From the NCBI RefSeq assembly GCF_001949145.1, contig NW_019091446.1, forward strand, positions 109,801-168,099: a stretch of 58,299 bases of DNA, in the 5' to 3' direction. Of the stretch, positions 1 through 14,400 are shown one piece after another (the stretch's first letter is position 1; each line of letters begins with the position of its first letter). The DNA is from Acanthaster planci. Its lineage: Eukaryota; Echinodermata; Asteroidea; Valvatida; Acanthasteridae. The position numbers were made by a program, and so were the translations under genes. The notes under the pieces are model-generated. The model was not told the origin of the DNA. It was given only the letters and a program-made list of their open reading frames with translations, and did no database searches.

Positions 1-1934
1 AAAAAAAATTGGTCATCAGTAATGGCATGAAATGTTAGGGCTGGCAGGATCAAATGTTTGATTGTGAAATCTGTCTTTTTCTGTAGAGGTGTTTCATCCA
101 CAAGTAGGTTGCTTTGCCTTGAACATAGGAATATATATCACTAATTTTTTTTTTTACATGAATTAGGATATACGTGATCAGTGTTCTCCATGAGGGGTTT
201 AAGCAGGGAAGGCCGCCCTACCAAAAGTTGAGACTGCCCCGTTAAAGTTGTGCAGCCCCGTCAAAATCCTCACCACCCTGCTATTTTTTGTATTGGATTG
301 ACCCTATTCTCCACCATCTTCACAGCTTATCTAAATGCAAAGAAGTTTATCGCACTTTATGGAGCGAACATGATGAGTTTGCTATCATTATTCAGCACAA
401 CAGAAAAGCACTACGCACTGTTTGTGATCAATGTCAGATGCAGTATACTTACGAAGGCAGAAAACTGGACTAGTTCCAGTCTCCCTGGTCATAGCACTTT
501 CATTTTGTAGCGTTAAGAACCAATACCTCAAATGCTTTGTTTTTTCCTCGGAAGATACTGCCAATTTCCTACATATAGTTCCGAATTTTCCAAGATCCAG
601 ATCGCTTGAAATAAATTTTTTTTCTTTTGCTTCTAAACCTACTTCTTATGTGTTCTACATTCTCAAAACAAGTTCAGGTGAAATGTAAGCTTCTTGTACA
701 CGATTTTTGTTTTAGAAAACATCTGGAAAAGAAATTTTTACCAGCTAGATTTCCATCTCGAACTTCAGAATTTTTGAACGGTTTGTCAAAAATCATGAGA
801 GCCCAAAAATCGACCAAAAAATACGGGGTGATAGGTCATTTTGTACATGTAATTCAAAACACTTGTTTCTTAACAGTCCTATAAACATTTGCATCTAATG
901 TATGTTTGATCAAAATGACTTTTGGAGTTTCTGTTGTTTGTAAATTGGCCAAAAACTAAATGCATATTTTTTCTAGTTGTGGATTACACCGTAAGTGCAC
1001 ACACGTACGTTGTGAACTCAACTACATGGGCGTATTGGAAATGTATGTGATGTAATGGGTTTGTCAAGTGTGTAGCATAGGGGATAGTCTCTGATTACTC
1101 GCAGTACAGCTGAAAAACTGGAGTGAAAACTTACACAAGTTTCACTTGTTAATTCCCTGAAATTGTTATTTATGAAGTAATTTTCTCAAAATCAAGAAAT
1201 TCTTAATTGGAAAATCAATTGGAAAAACAATTGTTGCTATTGGGAACTGGTTAAACTGACTCAGAACTAGAAGTGTTGTCACTTCTGACAATCCCATAAG
1301 TCCAAATTAAAACCTTAGATTTTGAAAGTAATTTTGTAGTTTTTCCAATACACGAGGTTGCAGACTGACCATATTTCACCAGAATTATAGGATTTTGTTG
1401 CTAGAATCTGACCATGGAGTTATTTTTGAGAACCGGCTTTAGGGAAGAGACTGTATATCATCCACTTGCACTGCGCCCGTATACGTACATGTACATGTAA
1501 TCTCGAATCATCTGCTAGATGGCGAGTTCTGATAAGTAAAAAAAAAAATTCCCCGGAAAAAAATCAACTTTTGATGACCTCCAGATAACAATCTTGCCTT
1601 CATTTCAACACGAAAAAATTAGATTCAAGGAGTCTAAAGAAAGTGCTCAGGAAATACCTCAGATTGCACCACAGAGCATCTAGAATCCAAAATTTCCCGG
1701 GCCCTTGAGCTGGCCCGGACCCCACGCCATGCTATAATTTTAGGCTGTGGAGAACACTGCATGATATGTATATTATGGTTGTGAGATATTTGCTGGAAAT
1801 TTCAGGCTTCCAGAGTCACACATGTGTATCATATACATATATGGTACATCAAATTCACAAATTCCTGATACGAGCCGACTTTCAGTCACCAAAATAACAA
1901 ATAATTTTTGACATATTCTTGATTTTTCCTGTAG
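1..1934. other. 3'-side flank without recognised gene
   Basis: AT-rich sequence with only short chance reading frames. No splice-bounded coding pattern was found on either strand. The end of this stretch runs into a pyrimidine tract and AG directly before the transposase relic at 1935, so part of it may be intron or body of that old transposon. Confidence 0.5.
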
Positions 1935-2234
1935 ATGAATCGAGGGCTTTCAGTAGCAGCTATTGCTTTTGAGCGCCTCAAGAGACGGTGGCATGTCCTT
2001 CAGGAAAAGAATGAGAACAAAGTAGTATTTATTCCAGACATCGTTGCCACATGCTGCATTCTGCACAACCTGTGTGAACAGCGTGGTGAACCATCACCTA
2101 TACCCCCTCAGGAACCACAACAAGGTCGTCCGTTAATTCTTCCCTGCCAAGAGAGTGACCCCAGTGCTGAAAGAACCCGCCATGCACTTGCTTCTTACTT
2201 CCTTAAAAGACTAGGGAATATGCAACATCTTTAA
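1935..2234 (+). pseudogene. PIF/Harbinger transposase C-terminal relic (DDE_Tnp_4 type)
   Basis: Starts directly after TTTTTCCTGTAG, a good splice acceptor. The frame reads LSVAAIAFERLKRRWHVLQE, then FIPDIVATCCILHNLCEQRG. These match the C-terminal part of Harbinger/HARBI1-like nucleases (VE.AFGRLK.RW..L, then IV.ACC.LHN). The Glu expected in the VE.AFGRLK motif, the last catalytic residue, is Ala here. The rest of the transposase was not found, so this is a broken fragment; a domesticated exon is possible but less likely. Confidence 0.7.
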
Positions 2235-2534
2235 AGCTTGTTCATAAATGTTGGCATCATACGCGTTTCAGTACATCCTGTACCACTGAATGAGAGCCCA
2301 ATGCCTAAATTCACCACTCAGGACTACAGAGACATCCCGTTTCAGTGGTCTTTCCGATGCTACGTCAAACAGGTGGGCGTGGTTGTAGCAACGATGGCAT
2401 ATAATACAAACTGGATGGCTAGTTTAAACGTAATGCTAGAGACTGTCTTCATAGGGAGTTTGTATGGAGTCAAAGTGTGGCAGAAGTTATATTTATACTA
2501 TGGTTTGGGCCATGCAGTTGCACATATTGACTAA

Positions 2535-5271
2535 AGTATGGGATGATGGTTAATTGAAAGTTTTATTCCCAATAAAGAGTTGGACATTTTAATTGATTTG
2601 TAGTCTATAGCACTTTGATTCATAAACTAAACAAAAAGTTAATACAGTGGGGTGTGAGAATTAAGCTTTTTAGCTGATTTCAGCTTTTGTTTTTTAGATG
2701 TGGAGCCCAAATTTCAGCTTTTTTGGTATACCTAGTGTATACAAAAGTATTGAAACTGTTAACATTTCAGCTTTGATTTTTAGCTGGCCACTCACACCCT
2801 GGAGACAGAGCGTTTCATTTGAATTGCCATTAGGCCCAAAAATGAACAACAGTAAACCAAGACAAAGACATTGGAATGAACTTGTATTGAGGTGTGCAGT
2901 AAATGAGACCCATCTTGACAACATTGTGTCATTATTACAGGGCCAAAGGAAGGCACTTTCGTAAGGTTTTCCTCAAAAGAAGCCATGATTTTGTGAATTT
3001 GTACCATTTACATGTATGTGAGTTAGTGCAGTTTGTAAATAAATAACGCACACTGTTAAATTGCATTTTCTTGGTTAACGCTAATTACATGTAGATGTAA
3101 TTGGTCAAAAATATAAAGATACACCAGAGAGATCACCACCTATACCACGGCTGGATTTCTATGGAGGGGGGGCAGTGGAGGGGGCAGAAGAACACTTGAT
3201 TGCAAACATCATTGTAGCTACTGTACACAAGACTGCAGCTCACCAAATGTTAATCTGTACTTTCTAATCCCAGTTGATGCTGAGGTGCAGAATGTGTACC
3301 TTGTACACATTCATGATTGAGAGCCAAACTCTCATTGGTCCATTCATCTTTGCCAGTAGATAGTTTTGCTGCTTACCAGGCACTCGAGCAAAGATTTGAA
3401 GACAAGTCAAATATGTGTACTGAATTGTTAGCAGGAATACAGTTCAGTGGAATTGTCGCTCAGGTGTAGCACACACATGGAAGCATTACCCTATCTACAC
3501 TACTGGCATACTACCCAGAACAGACGGTGGCATACACATGTGCTGACTTTCCCTTGCTCTTGAAATTTTCATGGTATCTGAAAAAGATGTTTGAGGTACT
3601 GTAAAAGCAGACATGTTTATTTTGGATGGTCAGTTTTAGCTCCCTGAGGTACTGGAAGTAGACAAATAAGTTCCAGAGGTGAAACTTACTTGTCAACTTT
3701 GAATACCTCATGGAAGTAAACCAAATGTCCACCCTCAAACCATGTCACAATTATTTGTATATTGGCTCTCCTGTCTATTGGAAGTTGAAAGGGCTAGTTC
3801 ATGCCTATGGCCTCAAACTTTGCAAAATTTGATACCATGATGATTTGTCATGGCACCCCACAGGGCACAATCCCTTGCAAAGTCTTGAGTTTTTGGTGGA
3901 GAGGGCAGGCAAGTAATGATTCTGACAGTGTCACTGGGCATCTTGACTTTCTCAAATTGGAGAATATTTTGTTGCAATACAAAATATGCAAATGCATTGC
4001 TGAGTTGACAACTGTTAATTATGGAAGCAGAAGTTTTTCTTTGATACTACTATGTACTATAAGCCAGGTCTAAGGCTTTGCATCGGAACCGAGCACCCAA
4101 GCACCCGACTACAAAATTTCAAGTCGGTAACTTATTCAAACTTATGGGACAAGCTACTAACTAACCTCTCAGACAGTGAAAAGAAAAATTTGAAAGTTTT
4201 GGTCGAGAAATTTGAAAGAAAAACCAGTACATGTTTATTTCAGTAAAAATTTTCATGGTAATTCATGCATTCATCCAGCACCAACAATGTCCATGCATAG
4301 AAGTAATAAATTAACACCCAAGTTCTCTTGACAGAACATTTTAGCAAAGATGAAATCCAGTGGATTTTTATATTACTTTGTTGTTTTTATTCATTACTTT
4401 GTTTTTTCTTAGGATTTTGGAATGGCATCCTGTAATGGGTACCCAAGCTTCCATGTTTTATTTTTTAGGGTATCCAGTTTCGCAACTACTCGTTATCACA
4501 TACCATTTCCTGGCCCACAGATATTTGAAGGGTAACATACATCGCTGCTTACAAGACGACAATGTTAGTCTGGTTCTGAACAAGATGATTCTGTTTTGAG
4601 AAAATCTTATGCCACCACCATCACAGAACCAAATAGGGTAATTCCTCACATTTCTGACAGGTCTGAAGTAGTCTGAACCCATTTTCCTTGGTTTTTGATT
4701 ATTATAAATGCTACAAAATGTCTAGTGTCCATACACTGTATGAATCACCCTTCTAAACCAAATGGAATTTTTCTTATGTGTGTTTGAATACTTATTGCAA
4801 CTTCTTCACAACACTGTTTTACCATACGCTATACCTGTCCTAACACAAGACATCAAGGATTGGTAGAGCAAGACACCAGATAACGATATGCCTGCAGGTA
4901 TCATAAGAAATTTCCAGCTTGAAAATGAGAGCTGATGGCTTAGTAAAATGCCACTTTATCAGAGACTCACTTCAGAGACAAAAGCCTGTCATAAAATCTG
5001 TCTGTTACATGTACATCTAACAGATAATTTACAGTGCATCAAGTACTTGGCAGCTGAGGCCGTGTAACGATCTTGCTGTGTGTATATACAAGGCACTGCA
5101 AACGTACCTCAAAGTGTCAAAAAATATGTGGTTGTGGTGAGAAATATTACGCATATACTGTTTAATAACTCCTGTGAATCAATATATGAAGAGGTTAGGT
5201 GTGTGTGAAGTGTTGGTCTCTATATCTGGCCTTTTTCAAAAGTTGAACATTTTCAGCCAAAATTAATAGCG
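2535..5271. other. 3' flank of the main gene, no recognised gene
   Basis: Expected to hold the 3' UTR or remaining 3' exons of the minus-strand gene. Minus-strand AATAAA signals occur at 4386-4391 and 4457-4462, both about 0.8-0.9 kb beyond the stop; which, if any, is used is unknown. Short reading frames here show no recognisable domain. Confidence 0.4.
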
Positions 5272-5487
5272 TCAGCTGGTGGTTTCCTTCTGGACCTGTT
5301 GTACTAGTTCACTTTTATTGTAGTAACAAGTTACATGAATAAACTTTTCATTACCTTTGTCTGGTGAGCCAGCTTCAGCTTCCAACTGCAGAAAGGCTGC
5401 ATCATCACTCAAGCTATCAACAGAAGAAAGCTTGTCACCTGCCACTACTACCACTGGGCCTTTACAGGTATCCACCCGCAGGATTTC
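5272..5487 (-). CDS. Exon 33: end of cytoplasmic tail (3' end uncertain)
   Basis: Acceptor TTTGGCAG. Reads [20 protein letters not shown], then [20 protein letters not shown], and stays open to the TGA at 5272 with last residues VQKETTS. A possible donor (AAAG|GTAATG, exon end 5355) lies before the last 27 codons, and an AATAAA on this strand (5314-5319) sits between it and the stop. So the gene may continue from 5355 into undetected exons further left. The start and first 43 codons are secure; the C-terminus is not. Confidence 0.75.
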   Translation of the reverse strand, partial: EILRVDTCKGPVVVVAGDKLSSVDSLSDDAAFLQLEAEAGSPDKGNEKFIHVTCYYNKSELVQQVQKETTS

Positions 5488-8400
5488 CTGCCAAATATAA
5501 AGATAATTGCCAAATTTGGAGCAAATCTGAGTGCACAATCTAAATACAAAAATCCCCTATAATGTTCGTTCCGGAGAATTGCTGCCTAGTGAGGGGTTGT
5601 ATCTCAAGAGCATAGGGTTGGGGGTTCATATCCAGCAGAAGGTTGCATGTAATCTTAAATTCCTCTCAGTGGCTCCACCCAACAGATGAGCCCTGGAATA
5701 AACGAGTATCACTGTTTCTAAGGGTTCTGGATATAAAGCAGAATTAGGTACCTGAAGTTTTGGAGAATGGGCTGGTGCAGGACTGTCTTTTGGTTCTTCT
5801 GGAGGAGCATCTAGGCATTTGGCCTCGGCAGCTTCTTCACGCACTGGATGCACAACACGTACTTCTGTCAAATGGGGGGAAAAAAAAAAGCTCGGAATTA
5901 ATTTACAGACCATGTAATCTCAGTTCCTGGGGTTTCAAAAAGCCAGCATGGATGCTAACTCGAGTCATAGTCAAATTGAGTCCCATTGGGTAAATGACTT
6001 GAGTCACTGGAAGCACATGGCTCAACTTAACAAAAGTCTGAGGCTAACGATAATACTTAATCCCCAAACTCTGCCAAACCAGATTGATTAAATTTGAATG
6101 TAAACTTGTCCACGTGCATATAAACCAATTGCATTTCCCAAGACTTGATTTTTCACAAGAAGCTGGACATTTCTGAACAGTTTCAGTATTTCCCCAAATC
6201 TGTAGGTTTTATTGTCATGCAGCTATTGTAATTACTATGAACCATCGAGAATGTAGATCAGCCTGAAACAAATCTCACAACAAGCAAATGCATGTTTATC
6301 ACTTCTGCATTTCTTTGCTGTGAAAACTGTAATCAGCTCAACAGCTACATTCCAACAACTCCAGTTTTAATTTTGATTGAAAGATAGGACAAACAGTTAA
6401 AGGAAACAGTCTACCAATGACAGACCGAGGATCAACAGAGATTAACCCTAACAGTCCCAAATCCTCCGATTTCAATATGATTTTACATACACCCTACGGG
6501 GTTAGGGTTAACAAGTAAACACTGAACAATGATAGGCAAGCAAGAAATAGAAGAAATGAGTGTCGGAAACATATACCATCCTGGGGCTGAACCAGTTGTT
6601 GTTTCTCTTCGTACTCTGCTGCTTCCTCCTCCTTGCCAGTTCTCAGGATGCAACAACAGCACAGAAGGAACAGCAAGACAGCAGCAGCACCACCACTAAC
6701 TAAAGCAAACATACCATGAAAAACAGAGATTTCTCATTTTGCTAAGATCATAGATGTTGAAGCCAAAATGTTACAGCACCGTTTACATATAATTTGCAAT
6801 TAGCACAAAATTTGCATTCAATATTCCTAAAATAAAAATATGCTGCAACAGAAGCACCTACAAGTTTTTCATGGCTTGCATTTGTTAATGGTTGCACTCA
6901 CATGGAAATTTTCATCGCTATGTTACTGATTTAGGGAGGCCCATCAGCAATTGTGATTTCTTTCATTTTAAAATACACAGAAAAATTAAAGAAAATGAAA
7001 TCATTTCAATATATTTGGCCATGATATACATTATGCCGCCAGTTCTGTCTCCCAATATTGTTATAATATGGTGATGAGAATATTTCTCCAATCTCTGCTA
7101 CCTGCGCCAATGAGGACCCAGTTCACTGCAGAGTTTGCTGCAAGTTCTGGAGGCATGTCCACTTTGACGCCTTCGACAGGTTGAGGATCCCACAGCCCCA
7201 TGGTGAATATCTGTGGTGGTGAAATATAATCAAATGAAACAATTAAGTCACATTACATCCACTCTGTGCTGAAGTACCTCCCTCCCCCTTCCCTCCCCAA
7301 ACAGAGAGAGAGGGTGGTGGGAACCGGTTCAATTACATTGTGTATCCCCACTCAAGGGACTTTGATTCACCGCTTTACAAACAAAAACACACTATCTCTT
7401 GTTAATGCACAGAAAAAATAATATAAGTATCCATGAACCTTTTGATTTAAAGGACTAAAATCAATGAAGCTGTATGCAATTAAGTCAACTACCATAACGA
7501 AAAGGTGGCTAAGACTGACTAAATTACCGTGTAATAAAAGGAGTGGAAAAATAAGGGACAGTTAAATTCAAGACACTTGTACCCTCAGAATGTACTCTCT
7601 GTGATAATTAGTGATACAAACGATGGTCTCTGTACTGATTGACTGCATGGAATACAAAACAGATACATGACCTCTGTTGATTCTGTGCGGGGCATGAGTG
7701 TGGTAGTCACTGTAGTGCCTTCTTCCTCAGACTGGAAACCTGAACACTGCTGACGATGTACGGAGTTACTACGGTCCCTTTCTGGATTACTGGTGAAAAG
7801 AGTCTCAAATGGCTGCATACCATTGTAGGTTAGACCTGTCATTGACAAGATGACAACAATAAAAACAAGATGTAAAACACAGGATTCTTTCCTTTTATTA
7901 AAGTGTCCTTCCAGTGGGAAAAAAGTTGTTCAAGGTATGAATGAAAGATCTCAGCTGATTAGTGAAACTAATGACCTAAAATTGAGTGCAGAGATCGTCA
8001 CGAGATAAAAATATGCACATCTTTGAATCAAAGTCTTTTGAAATGTTATAATTAGTGCTGTTGAGAAAGAAAAGCAGAGGGTAGTGCAAACTGACCCACT
8101 GTCTGGATACCTGGAAATGTAAATGGATGATTGACCGCAGGATTAATTACCCCTCCCTCCAATCTCCAAAGATTCTGTGCACTGTATCACCCTACATGCA
8201 CCCATAGGACCATCCAGGGAATCCCTGGGATGGTTGAGGGTTTGTTTGTCAACGTTTGATCAGTTTAATAAGCCAGTTTGGTATTTCAACAGTGTATGCC
8301 AAAAGGAAGCGTATATCCAAGGTCATTTGTGACCAGCTCCTCAAATACGGTATGAGTTATTATGGGCCTTTTTTTTTTCAAAATGGCTTATCCATACACA

Positions 8401-11400
8401 TTTGAGTTGGTTACATTATAAGCTTTCATTTGGTGTAGGTTTGAACCCTGTGGCATTTTGCAATCTGGAGATACATGTATGTTGATTTTTGCATAATCAT
8501 ATCATACACATTAACAAAAGTGCTTTTAGAGATGAAGCCCTTTAAACACAAGAAGTGGAAAAAAAAATCAGCCAAGAAGAAAGTCTCTTGATACCCATAG
8601 CAACAGTTAGGTTTCTTGTATGAATTGTGGAAGTACTGATATAATAAGAAGCCAATAAACTTGACAAGACGTAAAAAGTCACCCTGTCCACATACAAAAG
8701 CTCTTAATATGAAATAGCACAGGGTCCCTTTAATATCCTTTTACACAGAGCAGGTCACATTTGACATCATCAGTCATGGTACTTAATAGTCTCCACTATC
8801 AGAACAGCCATATACTGTCACATGAGTGTGCTTTGTTTCACCACACAGTGAGACGAATCTATCAAACATTGTGTGCACCTTCATCTCTCTGGTTTTGTAA
8901 TTAACACATTTGTAATACGAACAGGAAATACATGAATTTGTGCGTAGAAGCAGTTTTTGTACAGAAAACTTACATGTGGAGGTGACAAAAAAATTGTGTA
9001 TTAATTTTAATATTAACCACATTTTTTTTTTCATTTTCTGGTGATTGAACTGCACAATATAAAGCAGTTTCACAGATTCAGCCAGCATTTGTGACTGAAA
9101 TAAACGTAAAACATACCTCTAATTCCTTTAATTGTTTGGGCTATGCAGGTGCAAAACTAACCTCATGGTACGTGGGCTAGGGGATGGGAGATGCTTGACA
9201 AAATAAGTCGCACTTGGGTTACAAGGAACAATTCTACTGTTAAAGCGAAACGGTAATTAGGCCAAGAAAAAAAAAGTTCTGCTTCTGATTACATGCCTCT
9301 CAAAAATAGGGTCAGTAGGTCAGAAAAAATAAGGGGGGTCAGTTTTTTTTTGCTGATTGAATGGTATGAATGGTGATGAAAGCTTCCAAAAATTGCCACA
9401 AAAGTGACAAAAACTTGCCTTAATCTATGTAAAAATTTCTACAGTCAACAATTTATAAGAATTATGGACATTTCACACCACTGCACAATGCCAGTCAGGT
9501 AATAACGACGGCACACTGGCCAATAATGTCCAGTGTGATAAGCACACATGATGCATCCAGATGGGCAGGTGATAAATCTCATGCTGCACAGGAAATTTCA
9601 AGGAAACACGCTTGCTTCAAGTACGAGCAAAACAACCTCAAATTAAACTTGTGAACACAGAAAATACATACATTATAGCCAAGAGACCAAGTTCTGTGAA
9701 TTAATTTGCAAAAATCTTCTTGCAATATTGATTTTGTTTTTGGACTAACAGCTACAGGGTTGCATGGGAGTATGGCCGATGTAGTGTAATGATGTTATTT
9801 TGACAAGGAGACTGGTTGCCACATTTTTATCACACACTCTTTTGCATGGGCGTGGCAATAGTCTAATGCATTGAGCTTTGCGCACATGTTTTCACAACTA
9901 AGACAGCAAAACGCAAAGGGAACTTGTGAAAATAACAAAAGTTTTTTTTCAAAAGTTGCAAATTTAAGTAGGAAAACATACAAAAAGAAGCATTTTAACG
10001 TGAAAAAAAGTGTTTTGTGAATACAAAAAGACAACAGTATTTTAAAAAAATTTTCAAGTTTCCTTTTCCAACTTGCCGCTAAACATTTTAGGGTCATGCC
10101 AAGAAATTAAGGTCAGTCCGGAAACCAGAAGCACAAGTGGGGGGGGGTTTGGCCTGATCAGTATGTAGTCTGCAAGATGTGCAAATGGCAAATGTTAGAC
10201 CGATAAACAGAAATCAACTGGTGTGGAGATTGAACCTGAGACCTCAAACATACTTCCTAAATGCCTTCCCAACATCCAACTCTGTGTTGGTGCAAACCAC
10301 AAACACAGGGCTGGATAGCTCAGTTGGTAGAGCACTGATAGATATTCCATACATGTAGGTTGCGGGTTCAAATCCCACTCTATAGTCAATTTCTTCTTTC
10401 ATCTTTAGGATTACTTCATGAGCACATAGTCTGTTTCCCTATGCTATCTGATGTGTTTACACTGCCAAGATGTAAAAACAGACTAAAAGTAGCCAGCAAT
10501 TATTAAATAAAGTGCAACTGAGCACTTGGACATTATTCCACATTGACAGCAACGCATGGAAAAAAAGCATGCACTAATGCAATCTGATAAAACTCACATA
10601 TGTTTGCATATGTTTTCAGCAAACTTAAAATAAAATGTAAATTTTGACTCACCTGTTAGACATCCTTCATATCCATGTAGCCCCCGAAGTCCATAGTCAG
10701 TCTGATTCACCTCCACTCCACCAATTATCATCAGTTTCCTATCATTGAACTCTGTCTCTTCAATGGGCTCCAATGTCTCATAGTCAAACCCGATGTTATC
10801 CACCTATTCTCCAGACATGGCAGAAATTAGGGGCATCAATTTCCATCAACTTCTGTGAACTCAACCTGCATGGCAGATGTTCTGTGGAACTTGATGTAAC
10901 ACTGCGCAATACGTGAGCCTTATACTATAAAATTTGTGGCATGGCTGCACAATATAATGTAATTGTGATCAATTTCACGACAAAACTTAACTGTGACACA
11001 TTTTAATTCAAACATCTTGATAAGGAACAATCACAAGTCTGACAATGTCTAATCCACTGCAATATTCCAGCAATCATTACAGTCACTGAACTAGTTCGAC
11101 CCACCATTTTGAAACAGTTTTCATCTCTTCTTCATTGGAATCAGGAGTAAATCTCAAAGTTCTCTCACAGCAAATAAAGTATAGCGTCTCCCCCCCCCCA
11201 AAAAAGCTGTGCATTTATTATATAAACCTTGACAAGTCAGGTAATGATAGGCCTTAAAAAACGTTAATAGATTGTTCACAATGTTTTCATAGCAACTTGT
11301 TCCATAAAACTGACTGCACGGGCTACAAATTTTTGCGCAAGTCGCATAACTTTCATGACGTGTGTCAGTTGTAACACTTTGTTGGTAAACTCATGCAGTA

Positions 11401-14400
11401 AAATGTGGCATTCTGGTAAGTGAAGTTATGCCACTACATTAAAATTTGGTGGAATCAGCTGATGAATCCTCTAGTTTCAACCAATTTGTCACACATCCTT
11501 TGGTTAACTTCCATCTATGATCTCCTTGCCAAGGAGATGAACAGCTCTCATATTTTTTTTACCATTACTACAAGATTGAAGAAGACTTTAACAATTTTGG
11601 AAATGGCATAAGAATTGCACTTGCCTAATTTGTTTCTTTTGAAGAGGCTATAATTGACAGTGCTTGTTTGATATACAACTGATTTTCCGTAGTAGGTCAT
11701 GACTAAAATATTCACTTTCCTGTCATATCTGACATGCCTGTCTCATTTATTTACTAAATCCAATGTGATTTTCAACATGTGTATTATTGGCATCTTCACA
11801 CACAACCAAAATGTCATTACAAGTTTTGTTAAAAACACACACACAGAAAACAAAACAAAAACTCACATCAAATAGAACTCTATTTCCAAAGCGTTTGAAG
11901 ACCACAGCATGACGATAGGTATCATTAAATGGACCCACAACACGTAAAACAGCTGAAACAAAAAACATCAAGCTAGAAATTAATAGTACAGTTAACAGCA
12001 TGCTTTTCAAGTTGCAGCTTTTTTCAAGAATTCTGAGCTTTTTTGATTTTTTACTATATGCCTTGCAGTCACTTTGACATCAATTTTATGAAAATAAGAC
12101 CTACTATTCTGGCAAAATGACCATTTGCCTAATATAGGCAGGCAAAAAAGGTAAAAATTTTCTTATTCAAATGAGCGCAATAAAAAGGCCAGCAATGTGA
12201 AAATGAGGAATATAAGGTAGCCATAACAAATAGTACTTAAGTAACAAATAGTACTTAAGCAAATGAAATCAAAACTTCACACAGGTAATCATGAGAAATT
12301 TCTTTGCATGCATTCCAGAACTCTGGGCCGAGATTTCAGGGGCTTGATGAGGTGGCCCTAATGGAGGGGGGAAGAGAAGGTCTACATTCCCCGCCCATTT
12401 TAAGGCTCAAGGTTGACTGTACAATCGTGCTACTCACTAATTCTTATGCCACAAGGATTTTCCCCAGGATTCTGTTTTTTCTCCCTCTATAAAAATTGAC
12501 ACTTTTGGTATCTGCCTGCACTCAGCATCTTCTGATGCGGATTGTTTGGTAAAGTTGTTAACTTGACTTGCTGACTCAAGTCGGACCCAAAGTGCAATTC
12601 TTTCACATGAGACTTGACTTGCAAGTTGCCTGAACTCGTCACTGTTGTTTGGCCTTAGGTTCCTTGCGTGCTGTACGTAGCCTTTGGCTTGATCGCATTA
12701 TAGCTGCATCCTTGGGAAATTCTGGCTTGTGGCTATAAGTCAGGATGATTAGCATCTGGAATAAGAACAGTCAACTACTGCTTAAGGTTATATGAAAATA
12801 TTAACATACTTAATCCTCCTCCTAGATCAATGTGTGCCTCCAGATCACCTCCATGCAGAGCAATCATAAGCCTCTCCTCAGCACCACTGCTTTCATCACT
12901 CCTGACATAGAATAGTACTCCTGAGGGTTGATTGGTGCTGAAGCCAAACTCAAGAGCATCTTGCTGCAAGCCTGCTAATGGTGTACCCATCGGGAGAGGC
13001 ACTGTGAGTGTGGAATCATCTTGGAACTGGGCCCCAGACTCTGAAACAATTCACAAAACAGCCCAATTAGCTCTATAATTTAAGCATGACTTATGACTTA
13101 CGGTTGTTTCAACAGACCGATCCATTAAGCCACACATCATGGTCTTTTGACCAATCACAGCGGTGATTTTTATCCAGCATGCATACACAAAAGAAACAAG
13201 CTCAAGTGAATTATCCATGTACACAACAAGTAGGGTTTAAAGTGGAAGTGATAGAAATGCAGCTCTTTGCCTTTTCAACAAAAACATGATGGCCATCTCG
13301 GGTAGAATTACTACAAAGGCCCAGGTATGGACCTACTTTAATCCATTAGCCAAGACTACGTCCGGCAGGTGGATGATTAAAATTTGTCTCTGCATACCCG
13401 ATGAAAATTAAGTTATACTTAAGTTTCTGGCAAGAACGCACTGCTAGTCTTAGCTGTCAAGGCTGTGATTTTTTCTAAAAGCTTAATAATTTGACACTAT
13501 CATCCATCATCTTTGCTGATTAATTTATTAATTATTAATTCTGGAAGATGTTTTTATCATACTGATACAGTTACAAATGATATTTCAGCAAACCTCCCCC
13601 AATGGGAGTGACGGTACTACTCACCTCCTTCACACGTGTTCCCTGTGTATGTTGTTCCACTGCAATTGCAGCTAAAGCTTGTCCAGTGCTCAGTGCATAT
13701 ACCGCCATTCTTGCAAGGGTTCGCTGAGCAGTGGTTCTCACACTGCAACAAAGGAGCTTTCGAGGAAAACAGCCCTACAGGCACAAACCCCAGATAGAAA
13801 TTAAAGTACATAACTGCGCTATGTTAAAACATAAAGTTGCTTACTACCAAGACATTTAACACCATTATGTTGGGGTAATATTTTCTGGCCTTTTTTAATT
13901 TCATCCTCTTTTCACAGCAACCTACGTGTAAATTTAAGAAATATATATATTGCAAAACAACTGTACTGGTGACTAGTCTACTAGACAAGAAAATGAAATT
14001 CTTAGAATTGAAATTTAGTAATGGGCTGGGCATTTTTAAAGCTGATTTTCTGAAAAGTGAATTTGTCTGTTTTTTGGTATTGAAACTCTTCATGCATATC
14101 ATGATATCCAACCAACCTCAAGCTGTCTTAGCAACCATAACTGCATCCTTCACTTCAATCACATTTTTGTACAGTCACTGGATTTTTGCTGTAACTACAT
14201 GCATGCACATTTTTGTGATTGTGAATATGGTAAGTTCATGAAGCAGCTGTTTGTGTGCATGTTGTAGAAAAAAGCGAAGGAAAAATCTTGGAAGTATGTA
14301 TATTGATTATGAACAAAAATGTGTGAAGGTAGGAAATTTTCAAACTTCCGAATGTAAAAAATAAAAGACCACAAAATTCAACTGTTTGAATTCTGTGAGA

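Noticed and set aside
10308-10412. Possible functional tRNA gene
   Set aside because: A and B boxes are present, but no acceptor stem or full cloverleaf can be formed and the tail matches other copies, so it is a SINE.
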